A DNA stretch of 64,000 nt from Paludisphaera soli (GTDB lineage Bacteria; Planctomycetota; Planctomycetia; Isosphaerales; Isosphaeraceae), in contig NZ_JAALJI010000026.1 in NCBI RefSeq assembly GCF_011064595.1, positions 45,377 through 109,376 of the forward strand. Direction: 5' to 3'. Every line of letters begins with the position of its first letter. Position 1 is the stretch's first letter. The notes under the pieces are model-generated. The model did not search any database. It was not told the DNA's origin and saw nothing but the letters and a program-made list of their open reading frames with translations. Below are positions 26,371 through 35,283 of the stretch, piece by piece. The position numbers and the translations under genes were made by a program.

Positions 26371-28332
26371 TCAGCGAGCCACGCTGGGCTGGCCCGCGGT
26401 CGCCACGGCCGCCGGCTCGGCCTTGGGGCGACCTGACCTCAGAGCCGTGATGCGGAACTCGGGCTTGAGCAGTCCGCTCGGGTCGTGGAACGAGACCGAG
26501 ACGACCTCGTCGGCGGCCCCCTGCTGGAACAGCCGGACGACGCCATCCACGTCGCGCGGGAGGCTGCTCACCAGGAACCCACCGGCCGCGTTCCGCCAGA
26601 CCAGCCGGTGATTGGCCGGCTCGCCTTTGCTGTAGTGCACTCGGATCAGGGGAGGGTCGACCTTGTAGAAGATGGCCTGCAGCTTGCCCAGGAGCGAGAG
26701 CTCGAATTTGGCCTTGAGGAACACGTGGCCCCCCTCCGCGGCCGGCGGCTCATACGACTTCACGAAGCCTAGTGACGTCGACTCCAGACGCTCGGCCCCC
26801 CGCCAGCGGGGCTGCACCCGGCGCTGGAGGAGCAGCATATCGCCGTCCCGGTCCACGCAGTCGTACCAGCGGAGCATCTCGATCCAGGTCCGCGAGTCCA
26901 CGGCGCAGGGATGCTGGGAGTCGATGGCGTAATGGGTATACAGGATGAATTTCGGAGCCCGCTGGCCCCGATAATGGTCCGCCCCCATCTGGTCGAGTCG
27001 GGGGGTGTAAGCGCAGTAAGACTGGAAGACCGGTCGGGGGCTCCACTCCAAGTCGTTGGTCCAGATGTAGGAGGTTTCCCAGGGGTATACGTCGACCGAT
27101 TCGTCGCCGATCCTCCGGCGCATCGAGGCCGGGAGAGCTTTCTCCCGCTTGAGTCGGGCGTCGAAGTCACGCATCGACGAGCGCGTCTCGTCGAGCTTGC
27201 AGAGGCCGATCCAGTTGGACGCCCCTCGCAGCGCGACCTTCTGGACCGAGGTCGGCGAGTACCAGAAGCCTGACGCCAGGACGGTCGCCACCACGAGCGT
27301 GGCGACCACGCGAGTCCGCAAGGTCCGGCTCGCGGCCGGCAACACCAGGGCCGTCAGGCTGACCATCACCGGCCAGACCAACTGGAAGTGGGAGAGCGCC
27401 TGCCGGACCACGGCACCTTTGTAGAGGATGAACATGGGGGCGACCATGATCACGAAGGCCGGTGTCAGGGTCGATCGCCGCGCCAGGCTGATGACGAGGC
27501 CGACGACCGTGAGGCCGAGCATGATCGCGGCCACGACGCCGCCAGGGTTGCCGGGCTCATCGGCGGTCATCTGGGTCGAGTAGGCGGAGGCCAGTTCCCC
27601 GGACGCCTGGAGGAACGGCCACAAGGTCGAAAGCGGGCCGCCGTAGGCCAGGAAGAAGCCGATCATCGACCCGAAGTAGACCGTCGCCAGCAGCATCAGC
27701 CGCGCGAACACCCGACGGCTCGGGTCGCGGGCGAGACGCATAAGAGACCACATCCCCAGTGCGGCCGTGCAGGCCACGCCGAGGTTGAACTTCGTCAAGA
27801 TCGCCGCGCCCGCCAGGAAGGCCGCCGGGATCGCCCAGGTCGGCCTCCGGTCCAGCTCGGCCAGGAGGAGGAAGCCGACGACCGGCAGGATCACCGCGCC
27901 GTAGAGGCTGAGATTGAACTCGCCGTCGAGAGCGATGCCACTGATCGCCATCGTCGCTGCGAAGACCAGCGGGGTGGCGTAGCCCTTGACCCGGAACAGG
28001 AGGATCCCGACCGACGTCCACCAGAACAAGTTCAGGCCCAGGCGGATCGCCACGGAGTGCAGGTCGAGGTCGCCTAACTCCTTGGGGCACAGGGCGAAAC
28101 CCAGCGGCCCGTAGGTGAAGATGAAGTCGCGACCGTGCGCCAGGCCTCGGTCGGCCGAGAGGTGCAGGCCGGTGATCCAGGAGGGGTCGAGGCCGACGCC
28201 CATCTGCGAGACCCACTGGGGGATCGTCAGCATCACGAAACCGACGAGGAGCAGCACCCGCCAGACGACCGCTCCGACCGCGAGCGACTCCGGGCGGACC
28301 GGCTCGGCCATCGAAACCTGCGCCGCGGTCAT
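26371..28332 (-). CDS. Large multi-spanning membrane protein, possible GT-C glycosyltransferase
   Basis: 653 residues with about ten to twelve membrane helices in the first ~400 residues, then a soluble C-terminal region of about 250 residues. The first loop (GLDPSWITGLHLSADRG, then GRDFIFTYGPLGF) is conserved-looking and reminiscent of GT-C enzymes, where an early acidic residue acts in catalysis. I do not recognise an exact family. The gene is 97 bases downstream of the methyltransferase gene with a hairpin between, and ends four bases from the convergent zinc-ribbon gene. A surface-polysaccharide role is inferred from neighbours only. Confidence 0.65.
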   Translation of the reverse strand: MTAAQVSMAEPVRPESLAVGAVVWRVLLLVGFVMLTIPQWVSQMGVGLDPSWITGLHLSADRGLAHGRDFIFTYGPLGFALCPKELGDLDLHSVAIRLGLNLFWWTSVGILLFRVKGYATPLVFAATMAISGIALDGEFNLSLYGAVILPVVGFLLLAELDRRPTWAIPAAFLAGAAILTKFNLGVACTAALGMWSLMRLARDPSRRVFARLMLLATVYFGSMIGFFLAYGGPLSTLWPFLQASGELASAYSTQMTADEPGNPGGVVAAIMLGLTVVGLVISLARRSTLTPAFVIMVAPMFILYKGAVVRQALSHFQLVWPVMVSLTALVLPAASRTLRTRVVATLVVATVLASGFWYSPTSVQKVALRGASNWIGLCKLDETRSSMRDFDARLKREKALPASMRRRIGDESVDVYPWETSYIWTNDLEWSPRPVFQSYCAYTPRLDQMGADHYRGQRAPKFILYTHYAIDSQHPCAVDSRTWIEMLRWYDCVDRDGDMLLLQRRVQPRWRGAERLESTSLGFVKSYEPPAAEGGHVFLKAKFELSLLGKLQAIFYKVDPPLIRVHYSKGEPANHRLVWRNAAGGFLVSSLPRDVDGVVRLFQQGAADEVVSVSFHDPSGLLKPEFRITALRSGRPKAEPAAVATAGQPSVAR

Positions 28333-28352
28333 TCCAACCTCCGGGGTCTGAG

Positions 28353-28372
28353 GCCGGCGACTCCTCGCCGGC
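28353..28372 (-). terminator. Possible terminator hairpin
   Basis: GCCGGCGA-CTCC-TCGCCGGC is a perfect 8-bp stem with a 4-base loop. It lies between the methyltransferase stop (28430) and the start of the large membrane protein gene (28332). There is no T-run, so attenuation or chance GC pairing is also possible. Confidence 0.4.
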
Positions 28373-28429
28373 GACGGGGCGGCCGGCGTCCTGCCGCGCC
28401 GCCGGGCTGGGCTCGTCGTTCCGGCGCCG

Positions 28430-29131
28430 TCAGGCGGGCCGGCGGGCGACGAGGAAGAACTGGGCGCCGAAGAACCGCCAGGCCCAGGGCAGCTTCAGGT
28501 AGAGCCGGACCAGCCACGGGGCCGTCGGCAGCTTGCCGCGGAACGAGAAGGGGAGGGTGCGGGCGAGTTCGACCTCGACCTCGAAGCCCGACAGCTCCAG
28601 GGCCTCGGCGACTGCCTTCTCGGTCAGCGCCAGGTGGTGGTCGAAGTAGTCGTAATAGTCCGCCGCACAGGCGCGGAAGTTGGGGCCGAGGATCATCACC
28701 CGGCCGCCCGGCTTCAGGGCCCCGCGCACCGCGTCGAAGACCGCCAGGACCTGCTCGCGGGTCCGACAGTGCTCGAGGAAGTTGCTCATGAAGGCCGCGT
28801 CGAAGTGCGAGGCCGGGACGACCTCGCCGAGGCGCTCGGCCGCGATCTCGTGCACGGTCACGTTCGGGGCCGCGTGGTTGCGGGTCTCCGGGTTCAGGTC
28901 CACGGCCACGCGCTCGCCGGCCGCGACGTTGTTGATGAACTCGCAGTAACCCGCGGCGACTTCCAGCACGCTCCCGCCGGCGGGGATGTAGCGGTTGAAC
29001 CACGACTCGCAGAGGACCCGCCAGACCGCCGTGCGCCGCCCCAGCACCTGCTTGCCGAACCGGTTGCGGTAGATCTGCTCGACCAGGTTCTCCAGCGGCG
29101 CTTCCGCCTCGATTCCGATCGTTCGCGTCAT
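28430..29131 (-). CDS. Class I SAM-dependent methyltransferase
   Basis: 233 residues. Motif I is SVLEVAAGYCEF near residue 55. Next come VDLNPETRNH (acidic loop after strand 2), MSNFLEHC (motif post-I) and LKPGGRVMILGPN. The start ATG at 29131 overlaps the stop of the GT2 gene (ATGA). It is the last gene of a four-gene coupled glycan unit. Methylation of a sugar or of a glycosylated lipid is the likely job, but the substrate is inferred from context. Confidence 0.85.
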   Translation of the reverse strand: MTRTIGIEAEAPLENLVEQIYRNRFGKQVLGRRTAVWRVLCESWFNRYIPAGGSVLEVAAGYCEFINNVAAGERVAVDLNPETRNHAAPNVTVHEIAAERLGEVVPASHFDAAFMSNFLEHCRTREQVLAVFDAVRGALKPGGRVMILGPNFRACAADYYDYFDHHLALTEKAVAEALELSGFEVEVELARTLPFSFRGKLPTAPWLVRLYLKLPWAWRFFGAQFFLVARRPA

Positions 29132-29922
29132 CGTGCTCCTCGCGGCGCCCGTCGGGGCGAAAGGGCGTATGCGTACCAGTAGAGATACCTGGGCAGCCAC
29201 TTCATGAGCCGGAAGCGGGACTCGCCGGCGGTGCGATCCCGCCAGGTGGTCGGGGTCTGGGCGATGGGCTCGCCCCGGCGGAAGGCCTTGGCGGTCAGCT
29301 CCAGCGCCAGCTCGAAGCCGCCGGTGCTCTCGACGCCCATCTCGCGCACCAGCGCGGCGTCGTAGAGCCGGAAGTTGTTGGTGGCGTCGTGGGTGGGGAA
29401 GCGGGCGACGTAACGCAGCGAGAGGCCGGCGAGGCGGCTGAGGGTCCGCTTCAACCACGGCCCCCCCTCCTGGCTCCCGCCCTTCATATACCGGCTCGGG
29501 CAGACGATCCGATTCCCCTGGCGGTACAGCTCCAGCATCCTCGGCACGATCCGGAGGTCGTCCGAGAGGTCGGCCATGACCACGAGCGCGGGCCCCTCGC
29601 CGACCTCGTCGAACCCGGTCTTGATCGCGCCCACGACCCCGCGGCCGTGGCGGTTCTTCACCAGCCGCAGCCAGGGGCGGGACTCGGCGAAGGCGGCCGC
29701 CACGGGGACCGTCGTGTCCTCGTCGAAGTCGTAGACGACGTGGAGCGTGAACGGACCGGGGACGTCGCGCTCGATCTCGGCCATCAGCTTGGGGAAGTTC
29801 TCCCCCTCGTTGTAGACCGGCACGACCAGGGCCAGGGGCCTTTCGTCGCGGATCACGTCGCGGGCCCCGGCCGCGGCGACGCGGCGGGCGGTCCGTCGGG
29901 CTCCCGTCGTCTGCGTGCTCAT
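29128..29922 (-). CDS. Glycosyltransferase family 2 (dolichol/polyprenyl-phosphate mannosyltransferase-like)
   Basis: 264 residues. It shows LVVPVYNEGENFPKLM, then DFDEDTTVPV, the metal-binding VMADLSDD, and a late W-R-D-R-T-A-G-E-S-R-F segment similar to the DPM1-type acceptor loop. It has no C-terminal membrane helices, unlike many polyprenyl-phosphate GT2 enzymes. It would make a polyprenyl-phosphate-linked sugar usable by GT-C enzymes such as the large membrane protein downstream. The start ATG shares one base with the stop of the epimerase gene (TGATG), and the stop overlaps the methyltransferase start. Confidence 0.87.
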   Translation of the reverse strand: MSTQTTGARRTARRVAAAGARDVIRDERPLALVVPVYNEGENFPKLMAEIERDVPGPFTLHVVYDFDEDTTVPVAAAFAESRPWLRLVKNRHGRGVVGAIKTGFDEVGEGPALVVMADLSDDLRIVPRMLELYRQGNRIVCPSRYMKGGSQEGGPWLKRTLSRLAGLSLRYVARFPTHDATNNFRLYDAALVREMGVESTGGFELALELTAKAFRRGEPIAQTPTTWRDRTAGESRFRLMKWLPRYLYWYAYALSPRRAPRGAR

Positions 29923-30944
29923 CAGATGACTCCGGCGGCGAGCTGCTTGTCGACCCAGGGGATGACCTCGTCCAGGATCTCGTCGAGCGGCGTGTCGGCC
30001 GAGAAGCCGATCAGGTCGCGGGCCTTCTCGACGGCCGGGATCCGGCACTGCACGTCGTACTGGAAGGGCTTGTCCGAGACGACGTTGAAGGTCTTCCACT
30101 CGCCGTGGATCTTCTTCCAGATGAGCTCGGCCAGCTCCATGACGGTCGTCGAGGCCGCGGTGGAGAGGTTGAAGTCCTCGTTCATCGCGCCGGGGTGTTC
30201 GACGCAGAGGCGGATGCCGCGGGCCAGGTCGCCGCCGTAGGTGTAGTGGCGGACCTGGGTGCCGTCGCCAAGGATGTGCAGCGGGTCCTGGCCCTTGAGG
30301 ACCTTCTGGACCAGGTCGGGGACGACGTGGCTCATCGCCAGCTTGACGTTGCCCGAGAGGATCTCGACGTCGCACTTCGCGCGACGCTCGCCGATTCCCA
30401 CGCAGTTGAACGGACGGGCGATCGTGAACGGCAGGCCGTACTGCTCGTAGGCCCCCTGTGCGAAGTACTCGACGGCCAGCTTCTGGAAGCCGTAGGTCGA
30501 GGCCGGCGGCGGGCAGGTGCGGTGGTCGCCCTCGAGGCTGGGGAACCGCACCGCGTTCTCGAAGACCATCGACGACGAGATCACGGTGATCTTCTTGAGC
30601 TTGGCGTGCTGATACGCCCAGATGGCCGCGTCGAACGTGGAGGCGGTGATCCGCTCGTTCTCGGCCAGGAGGTCGTAGGCGAACGTGTGGAAGTAGCTGA
30701 TCCCGCCGATCATGGCCGCGCCGGCGATGACGTGGTCGCAGTCGGCGAGCAGCTCCTTCATCAGCCCGACGTCCTTGGCGTCGCCGCGGACGAGCGTGTA
30801 GTTGGGGTTGTCCTGGCTCGTCTGCTCCAGGTCGCCGTACTTCGAGAAGTTGTCGACGCCGACGACCTGATGGCCGTTCGCGAGCAATTCCTCGACGAGA
30901 TAGCCGCCGATGAAGCCGGCAGCCCCTGTCACCATGATCTTCAT
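29922..30944 (-). CDS. NAD-dependent nucleotide-sugar epimerase (extended SDR)
   Basis: 340 residues. GAAGFIGGYLVEELL (residues ~7-21) is the NAD-binding loop. The active site has SSSMVFE and Y-x3-K in STYGFQK. RPFNCVGIGE and the C-terminal IPAVEKARDLIGF are typical of UDP-glucose 4-epimerase/UDP-glucuronate-modifying enzymes. The ATG at 30944 is preceded by a purine-rich GAGAGGGACC. Together with the upstream dehydrogenase it probably converts a UDP-sugar to an epimerised uronic acid. It couples to the GT2 gene via TGATG. Confidence 0.88.
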   Translation of the reverse strand: MKIMVTGAAGFIGGYLVEELLANGHQVVGVDNFSKYGDLEQTSQDNPNYTLVRGDAKDVGLMKELLADCDHVIAGAAMIGGISYFHTFAYDLLAENERITASTFDAAIWAYQHAKLKKITVISSSMVFENAVRFPSLEGDHRTCPPPASTYGFQKLAVEYFAQGAYEQYGLPFTIARPFNCVGIGERRAKCDVEILSGNVKLAMSHVVPDLVQKVLKGQDPLHILGDGTQVRHYTYGGDLARGIRLCVEHPGAMNEDFNLSTAASTTVMELAELIWKKIHGEWKTFNVVSDKPFQYDVQCRIPAVEKARDLIGFSADTPLDEILDEVIPWVDKQLAAGVI

Positions 30945-31096
30945 GCAACGGTCCCTCTCGGGCCTGGCGCCGGGCGCGAGGCCGAACTCGATACGGGGAA
31001 TGACGGAGCCCGACCGGCGGGTCGGCTCGGTCCGGAGGCCGGGGCCCATGCGGGTCGCGGCTTGGGGGGCGGCTTCGCTCCCCCCTTGCGGATTCG

Positions 31097-32311
31097 TCAG
31101 GCGGCGGTCGCCGTCCGGGGCGAGACGTCCTGGGCCGACGTCCGGCTCAGGAAGTTGAACACGTCGATCACCGGCTTGCGGACGTTCAGCCCGCGGTACT
31201 CGTCGTGGCAGGCCCCCAGGAACAACACGTCGGCCTCGTCGAGGGCGACGTCGAGCGGGACGAACGAGGGGTCCTGGATGTAGGGGTCGGTGCAGAGTAC
31301 CTTCCGGCTCTCGAACGTCAAGACCTTCCGGAGCTTGTAGGCGAGCGAGTCGCGGGGGTCGTCGTTGTTCCCCTTGAACGCCATCCCCAGGATCGCCACC
31401 GTCGCCGTCGACAGGTCGTACTGGGCCTTGGCGGACTCGACGAGGAAGTTGGGCAGCCCCTCGTTGATCATCATCGCCGCCTGGCCGAGCACGAAGTCGT
31501 TGTGGTTGAACGCGGCGAGCTGCATCGTGTCCTTGAGCAGGCAAGGCCCCCCCGCGAACCCGGCCCCGGGGAACCCGGACATGCGCGGGTAGTCGGTCGT
31601 CATCGCCATGCGGACGCGGTCGAAGTCGGCGCCGAACTTCTCGGCGATGACGTAGAACTGGTTCGCGATCGCGAAGTTGATGTAGCGGTAGCTGTTGCAG
31701 AAGAGCTTGCAGAGCTCGGCCTCGATCGGCGGGATCTCGATCTGCCGGGCGCCCAGCAGGGCGAACAGGGCCGAGGCCCGCCGCGTCGCCGACGGCGTAA
31801 CGCCGCCGATGATCTGCGGGAGGCTGCCGGTCTCCTCCAGCGCGAAGCCCTGGGCGATCCGCTCGGGGCAGTGGGCCACGTCGATCCGCAGCCCGCGCTC
31901 GCGGATCCGGCGGTCGAGCCGGGCGGTGACGCCGGGGAAGACCGTGCTCCGCAGGATCAGGAGCTGGCCGTCGTGCATCCGATCGAGGATCGTCCCCATC
32001 GAGCGGTCGAACACCCGGATCTCCGGGCTCAGGAACTCGTCGACCGGGGTGCCGATCGTGACGATGACCGACTCGCTCTCGCCGACGGCGTCGGGGTCCA
32101 TCGTCACGCTCAGGCGGCCGGCGGCCAGGACCTCCGCGAGCGATTCGTCCGCACCGCGCTCCAGGAACGGCATCCGCCCTTCGGCGACGCTCCGGACCCG
32201 GGACTCGGCGTTGTCGAGCAGGGTGACCCGCGCGCCGGCCGCCGACAGGGCGATCCCCAGCGGCAGGCCGATGTGACCGCAGCCCCCGACGATGCAGACG
32301 GAGTGTTTCAT
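31097..32311 (-). CDS. UDP-glucose/UDP-ManNAc-type nucleotide-sugar dehydrogenase
   Basis: 404 residues. The N-terminal Rossmann motif is VGGCGHIGLPLG. The middle part has STVFPGVT and HCPERIAQG. The catalytic cysteine is Cys257 in GFAGGPCLLKD. The C-terminal domain (LGMAFKGNNDDPRDSLAYKL) is diagnostic. The family oxidises the C6 hydroxyl of a UDP-hexose to the uronate with two NAD+; the HCPER motif is more like the WecC/TuaD-type group. It is the first gene of the glycan unit, with a candidate promoter about 280 bases upstream. Confidence 0.9.
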   Translation of the reverse strand: MKHSVCIVGGCGHIGLPLGIALSAAGARVTLLDNAESRVRSVAEGRMPFLERGADESLAEVLAAGRLSVTMDPDAVGESESVIVTIGTPVDEFLSPEIRVFDRSMGTILDRMHDGQLLILRSTVFPGVTARLDRRIRERGLRIDVAHCPERIAQGFALEETGSLPQIIGGVTPSATRRASALFALLGARQIEIPPIEAELCKLFCNSYRYINFAIANQFYVIAEKFGADFDRVRMAMTTDYPRMSGFPGAGFAGGPCLLKDTMQLAAFNHNDFVLGQAAMMINEGLPNFLVESAKAQYDLSTATVAILGMAFKGNNDDPRDSLAYKLRKVLTFESRKVLCTDPYIQDPSFVPLDVALDEADVLFLGACHDEYRGLNVRKPVIDVFNFLSRTSAQDVSPRTATAA

Positions 32312-32588
32312 CTCGAAAATCCCTTCTCGGAGATCGGTTGCGACGCGTCGAGATCCGGCGGGCCCTCGCCGCGACGATCCCGACGCGGACCAGTCGCGTC
32401 GGACCGTCGGGCCCGCGTCTCGGAGGCGTCCTGGAGCTCGCGTCCTTGCCAGCTCGGCTTCGTTCGGCCCGGCGGAGCGTCGACCATCGATTTTCGACGG
32501 CCCGGTCGGCCCGGCCTCTCAGCGAATCGGCCCGGTTCGCAGGGACTCCCCATCGACCGTGCATCTACGCTCGGTCGCGGTTGGGGGT

Positions 32589-32617
32589 GTCATACCTTTA
32601 TTCGATCGGTCCATCAA
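32589..32617 (-). promoter_or_regulatory. Candidate sigma70 promoter for the glycan operon
   Basis: On the minus strand TTGATG (32617-32612), a 17-base spacer and TATGAC (32594-32589) sit in the most AT-rich patch of this gap. Each box matches consensus at 4 of 6 positions. It would drive the dehydrogenase-epimerase-GT2-methyltransferase genes with a leader of about 270 bases. Confidence 0.45.
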
Positions 32618-32630
32618 GCCCGAGGCTTGA
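32614..32630 (-). terminator. Short hairpin, possible terminator or operator
   Basis: TCAAGCC-CGA-GGCTTGA is a perfect 7-bp stem with a 3-base loop, 41 bases after the stop of the upstream minus-strand gene. It overlaps the -35 box of the candidate promoter, so it could act either as a weak terminator or as a repressor site. Confidence 0.35.
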
Positions 32631-32670
32631 CCCTAATCGTTGCAATCCGCGGGACCGCGTGGATTCTGGA

Positions 32671-33702
32671 TCAACGTCGCCGAGGTCCACGGAAGGCGGC
32701 CGGGTCCCAACTCGAAGGGGAAGCGACCCGTTGGAAGACCCGGAAGCCCGAACCGAAGACGACGAAGATCATGAACAGGAGGATCATCGGCATCAGCGCC
32801 GGCAGGACGGCGAGCGCCAGGCCCAGGACCCAGAGCGCCACCCAGCCCTTGACGACCAGCTTCAGGATGTCGAACACCCGGATCTTGGACCCGATCTCCT
32901 GCAGCCGCCCCGCCGCGACCACCAGGTCGTCGAGGATCGTCCGCGTCGGGGCCGAAGGGTCGTATCCGGGACGGGGGCGTCGGGGCGTGGCGGGCTCCTG
33001 GAGATCGGCCAGCGCGTCGCGCGAGCCCTCGATCATCTCCGCCGCGCCGATGGGGTCGGCGGTGAGCATCCTCTCCGCATCCTCCAACTCGCGATCGACC
33101 AGTCTAAGCTCCCGGGAGTAAAGGTCCGCCTCGCCTCCCGAGGGCCCGCCCCGGCCGACCCGCCTCGCGACCGCCGCCGCCTCGCGACGCGCGTCCTTGA
33201 GCGATTTGGCGGCGACCTCGTGGGCCAGGTTCAGCCGGTCGAGGCTCGATTTGCACGCGCTCGAATCGTGCAGCAGTTCCTCAAGCCTCTCCGCCGAGAG
33301 CAGCTCGCGCGCCTCCTCGCTCGGCCGGACGCTGAACGTCGAGGTCGACTTCAGCCGCGCCTCGGCGCGATTCCAGACCTCCATCACGGCCAGCCATCGC
33401 TCCCAGAGCCGGTCCAGGTCGGCGGCCACCCGGTCGTAGAGGTCCCGGGTCGCTCCGGCCATCGGCTCGACGAAGTCGGGGTCGGTGCTCGGCAGGGTCT
33501 TGTGGCGGGTGCGCAGCGCGTCGATCTGATCCATCAGGCCGACGGCCTGCTCGCGGAAGCTCTTGAACTGCTCCTCGGCTGTCGCCTGGATCTGGCGGTT
33601 CCGCCGATACAAGGCTATCAGCGCCGCCACGCCCAGCCCCCCGAACAGGAGGATCAGGATCACCGGCAGGCGGATCTCGGGCAGGACGGACATGGACCCC
33701 AT
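32671..33702 (-). CDS. Membrane-anchored coiled-coil protein, function unknown
   Basis: 343 residues. There is one N-terminal membrane helix (LPVILILLFGGLGVAALIALY), a long helical charged region rich in Glu/Arg/Leu that looks like coiled coil (~35-260), and a second hydrophobic stretch near the C terminus (VVKGWVALWVLGLALAVLPALMPMILLFMIFVVF, about residues 285-320). The ATG at 33702 has GGGGAG six bases upstream. I recognise no family. Topology suggests a large helical domain held between two membrane anchors. Confidence 0.65.
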   Translation of the reverse strand: MGSMSVLPEIRLPVILILLFGGLGVAALIALYRRNRQIQATAEEQFKSFREQAVGLMDQIDALRTRHKTLPSTDPDFVEPMAGATRDLYDRVAADLDRLWERWLAVMEVWNRAEARLKSTSTFSVRPSEEARELLSAERLEELLHDSSACKSSLDRLNLAHEVAAKSLKDARREAAAVARRVGRGGPSGGEADLYSRELRLVDRELEDAERMLTADPIGAAEMIEGSRDALADLQEPATPRRPRPGYDPSAPTRTILDDLVVAAGRLQEIGSKIRVFDILKLVVKGWVALWVLGLALAVLPALMPMILLFMIFVVFGSGFRVFQRVASPSSWDPAAFRGPRRR

Positions 33703-33892
33703 CGACGGCTCCCCTTCGAATGACCTTCAACCCGCCCCGGCCCGGGGCGTCGGAATCACTTCGTCGCCTCGCGACTCGGCTTGAACGGAATCGCCCTCGA
33801 CCCCGCGAGATTCACCCGACGTGCGAAAACCGTTCCAAATCGCTACGCTGGGATGCGATGGGCGACTTTCGACCCCCGGACTGAGGATGAGA

Positions 33893-34672
33893 ATGAAGAT
33901 CACCTGCCGGATCCGAGGAGCGGTCTGGGACCCGGAGACCGACCGCGCCGCGGCGATCCCGGCCGGGCTGGACCGCTGGACCTTCGACGGATTCCCTCTC
34001 GACGCCTACCTCGACGAGTCGCTCGCCGACCTCGGCCTCGTCGACGGCTCGATCCGGGCCGAGGCCCGCGAAGGGGCCGCGGCGATCGTTTTCGAGTTCC
34101 ACGCGCCGGGGCCGCTCGACGACGACGCGATGACCGCCCTCGCCGAGTTCGCGGCGGAGCAGATGTCGGAAGGGATCGGCGAGGACGGCTTCGAGCTCGA
34201 GCTGGACGGTCGCGCCTGGCTGCTCGTCCCGGTCGAAGGCCCGGTCGAGGTCGAGCAAGAAGACGACGGCCGCCACGTCCCGCCCCCCTCGGCGGTCGCG
34301 ATCGCCGCGCGCGACGGCGACCTGGACGGGCTGCGACTCGCCGTCTCCCGAGATGGAGCCGACCTCGACGCCACCCACCAGGGCTTCACGGGGCTGCACC
34401 TGGCGATCATCTACGGCCAGCCCGAAGCCGCCCTCCTGCTGCTGGCCGAGGGGGCGGACCCCGGCAAGCCCGACCCTTCGGGCGACGCGCCGCTGGACTC
34501 GTGCGCCCTGTCCGACTCGCTCGACGACGAGGACTCGGCGAGGGTGGCCGAGGCCCTGATCGCCGCCGGCGCCGACCCGAACCGCGTCGGCTCGACCGGG
34601 GGCTCGCCGAGGGTCATCGCCGAGCTTCGCGGCAAGCCGAAGCTCGCCGCAGTGCTAATCGACCACGCCTGA
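33893..34672 (+). CDS. Ankyrin-repeat protein
   Basis: 259 residues. Residues ~1-125 form an acidic unassigned domain. The C-terminal half contains ankyrin repeats: SAVAIAARDGDLDGLRLAVS, then GFTGLHLAIIYGQPEAALLL with LAEGADPGKPD, then a degenerate repeat ending LIAAGADPNRVG. Ankyrin repeats bind other proteins; the partner is unknown. I chose the ATG at 33893, with GAGG six bases upstream, over ATG 33887 and an upstream in-frame ATG at 33821. No signal peptide, so cytoplasmic. Confidence 0.75.
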   Translation: MKITCRIRGAVWDPETDRAAAIPAGLDRWTFDGFPLDAYLDESLADLGLVDGSIRAEAREGAAAIVFEFHAPGPLDDDAMTALAEFAAEQMSEGIGEDGFELELDGRAWLLVPVEGPVEVEQEDDGRHVPPPSAVAIAARDGDLDGLRLAVSRDGADLDATHQGFTGLHLAIIYGQPEAALLLLAEGADPGKPDPSGDAPLDSCALSDSLDDEDSARVAEALIAAGADPNRVGSTGGSPRVIAELRGKPKLAAVLIDHA

Positions 34673-34774
34673 CCGGCGGCCGGACCTCGCGATTCCCCCG
34701 CCGCCGCTCGCAGTTTACCATGGGGCGTCCCCGTCGACCGCGATGCGAAGACGCCCACGACCCGGAGCCTCCCG

Positions 34775-35257
34775 ATGACGCGACCCCCCTCGTCCCCCCG
34801 CAAGGCGAACCTCTTCCTCGGCCTCCTAGCGCTTGCCCTCGCCTTCGGATGGGCATGGCGGGAATCGGTTCACGCCCGCGAGGGCAAGCCGATCACCCCG
34901 TCGAAGACCGTCAACCTGGACGAGGTGAAGATGTCGGTCTACGAGCACGAGGGCCAGCCCGTCGGACACGTCGGCCTCTATGTGGAAGGCGAGACCCAGG
35001 CCAGCGCCAGCCTGGTCGCCGGGCGGTTCATCATCGATCCGGGCAAGTCGCCCCACCCGCCGCACGTCCACTCCGACGAGGAGATCCTCATCGTCGAGTC
35101 GGGCCATGGCGAGATCTTCTGCGGGGGCAAGACGACGAAGGTCGGCCCCGGATCGGTGATGTTCTCCGCCCCCGACGTGCCGCACAACATCACCAACACG
35201 GAGGACGTGCCCCTCGTTTTCTATTTCATGAAATGGACCCCGAAGTCGGCGAAATGA
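34775..35257 (+). CDS. Secreted or membrane-anchored cupin-domain protein
   Basis: 160 residues. An N-terminal hydrophobic segment (NLFLGLLALALAFGWAW) is a signal peptide or anchor. The cupin core shows the metal-binding motif 1, HPPHVHSDEEILIVESGHGE (H-x-H-x4-E), and motif 2, FSAPDVPHNITN. Single-domain cupins bind a metal and may be enzymes or sugar-binding proteins; no substrate can be assigned. The stop overlaps a possible ATG of the downstream hydrolase, so the pair is likely cotranscribed. Confidence 0.8.
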   Translation: MTRPPSSPRKANLFLGLLALALAFGWAWRESVHAREGKPITPSKTVNLDEVKMSVYEHEGQPVGHVGLYVEGETQASASLVAGRFIIDPGKSPHPPHVHSDEEILIVESGHGEIFCGGKTTKVGPGSVMFSAPDVPHNITNTEDVPLVFYFMKWTPKSAK

Positions 35258-35283
35258 CCTCGGTCCCGGATTCGGAGGACGCC

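Larger units (their letters stand above)
32312..32670. other. Intergenic region with regulatory signals
   Basis: About 360 bases without a supported gene, lying between two minus-strand genes. It holds the candidate promoter at 32589-32617 and a short perfect hairpin (32614-32630), described separately. The rest, next to the dehydrogenase gene, is GC-rich with no motif I recognise and would be a long 5' leader. Confidence 0.5.
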
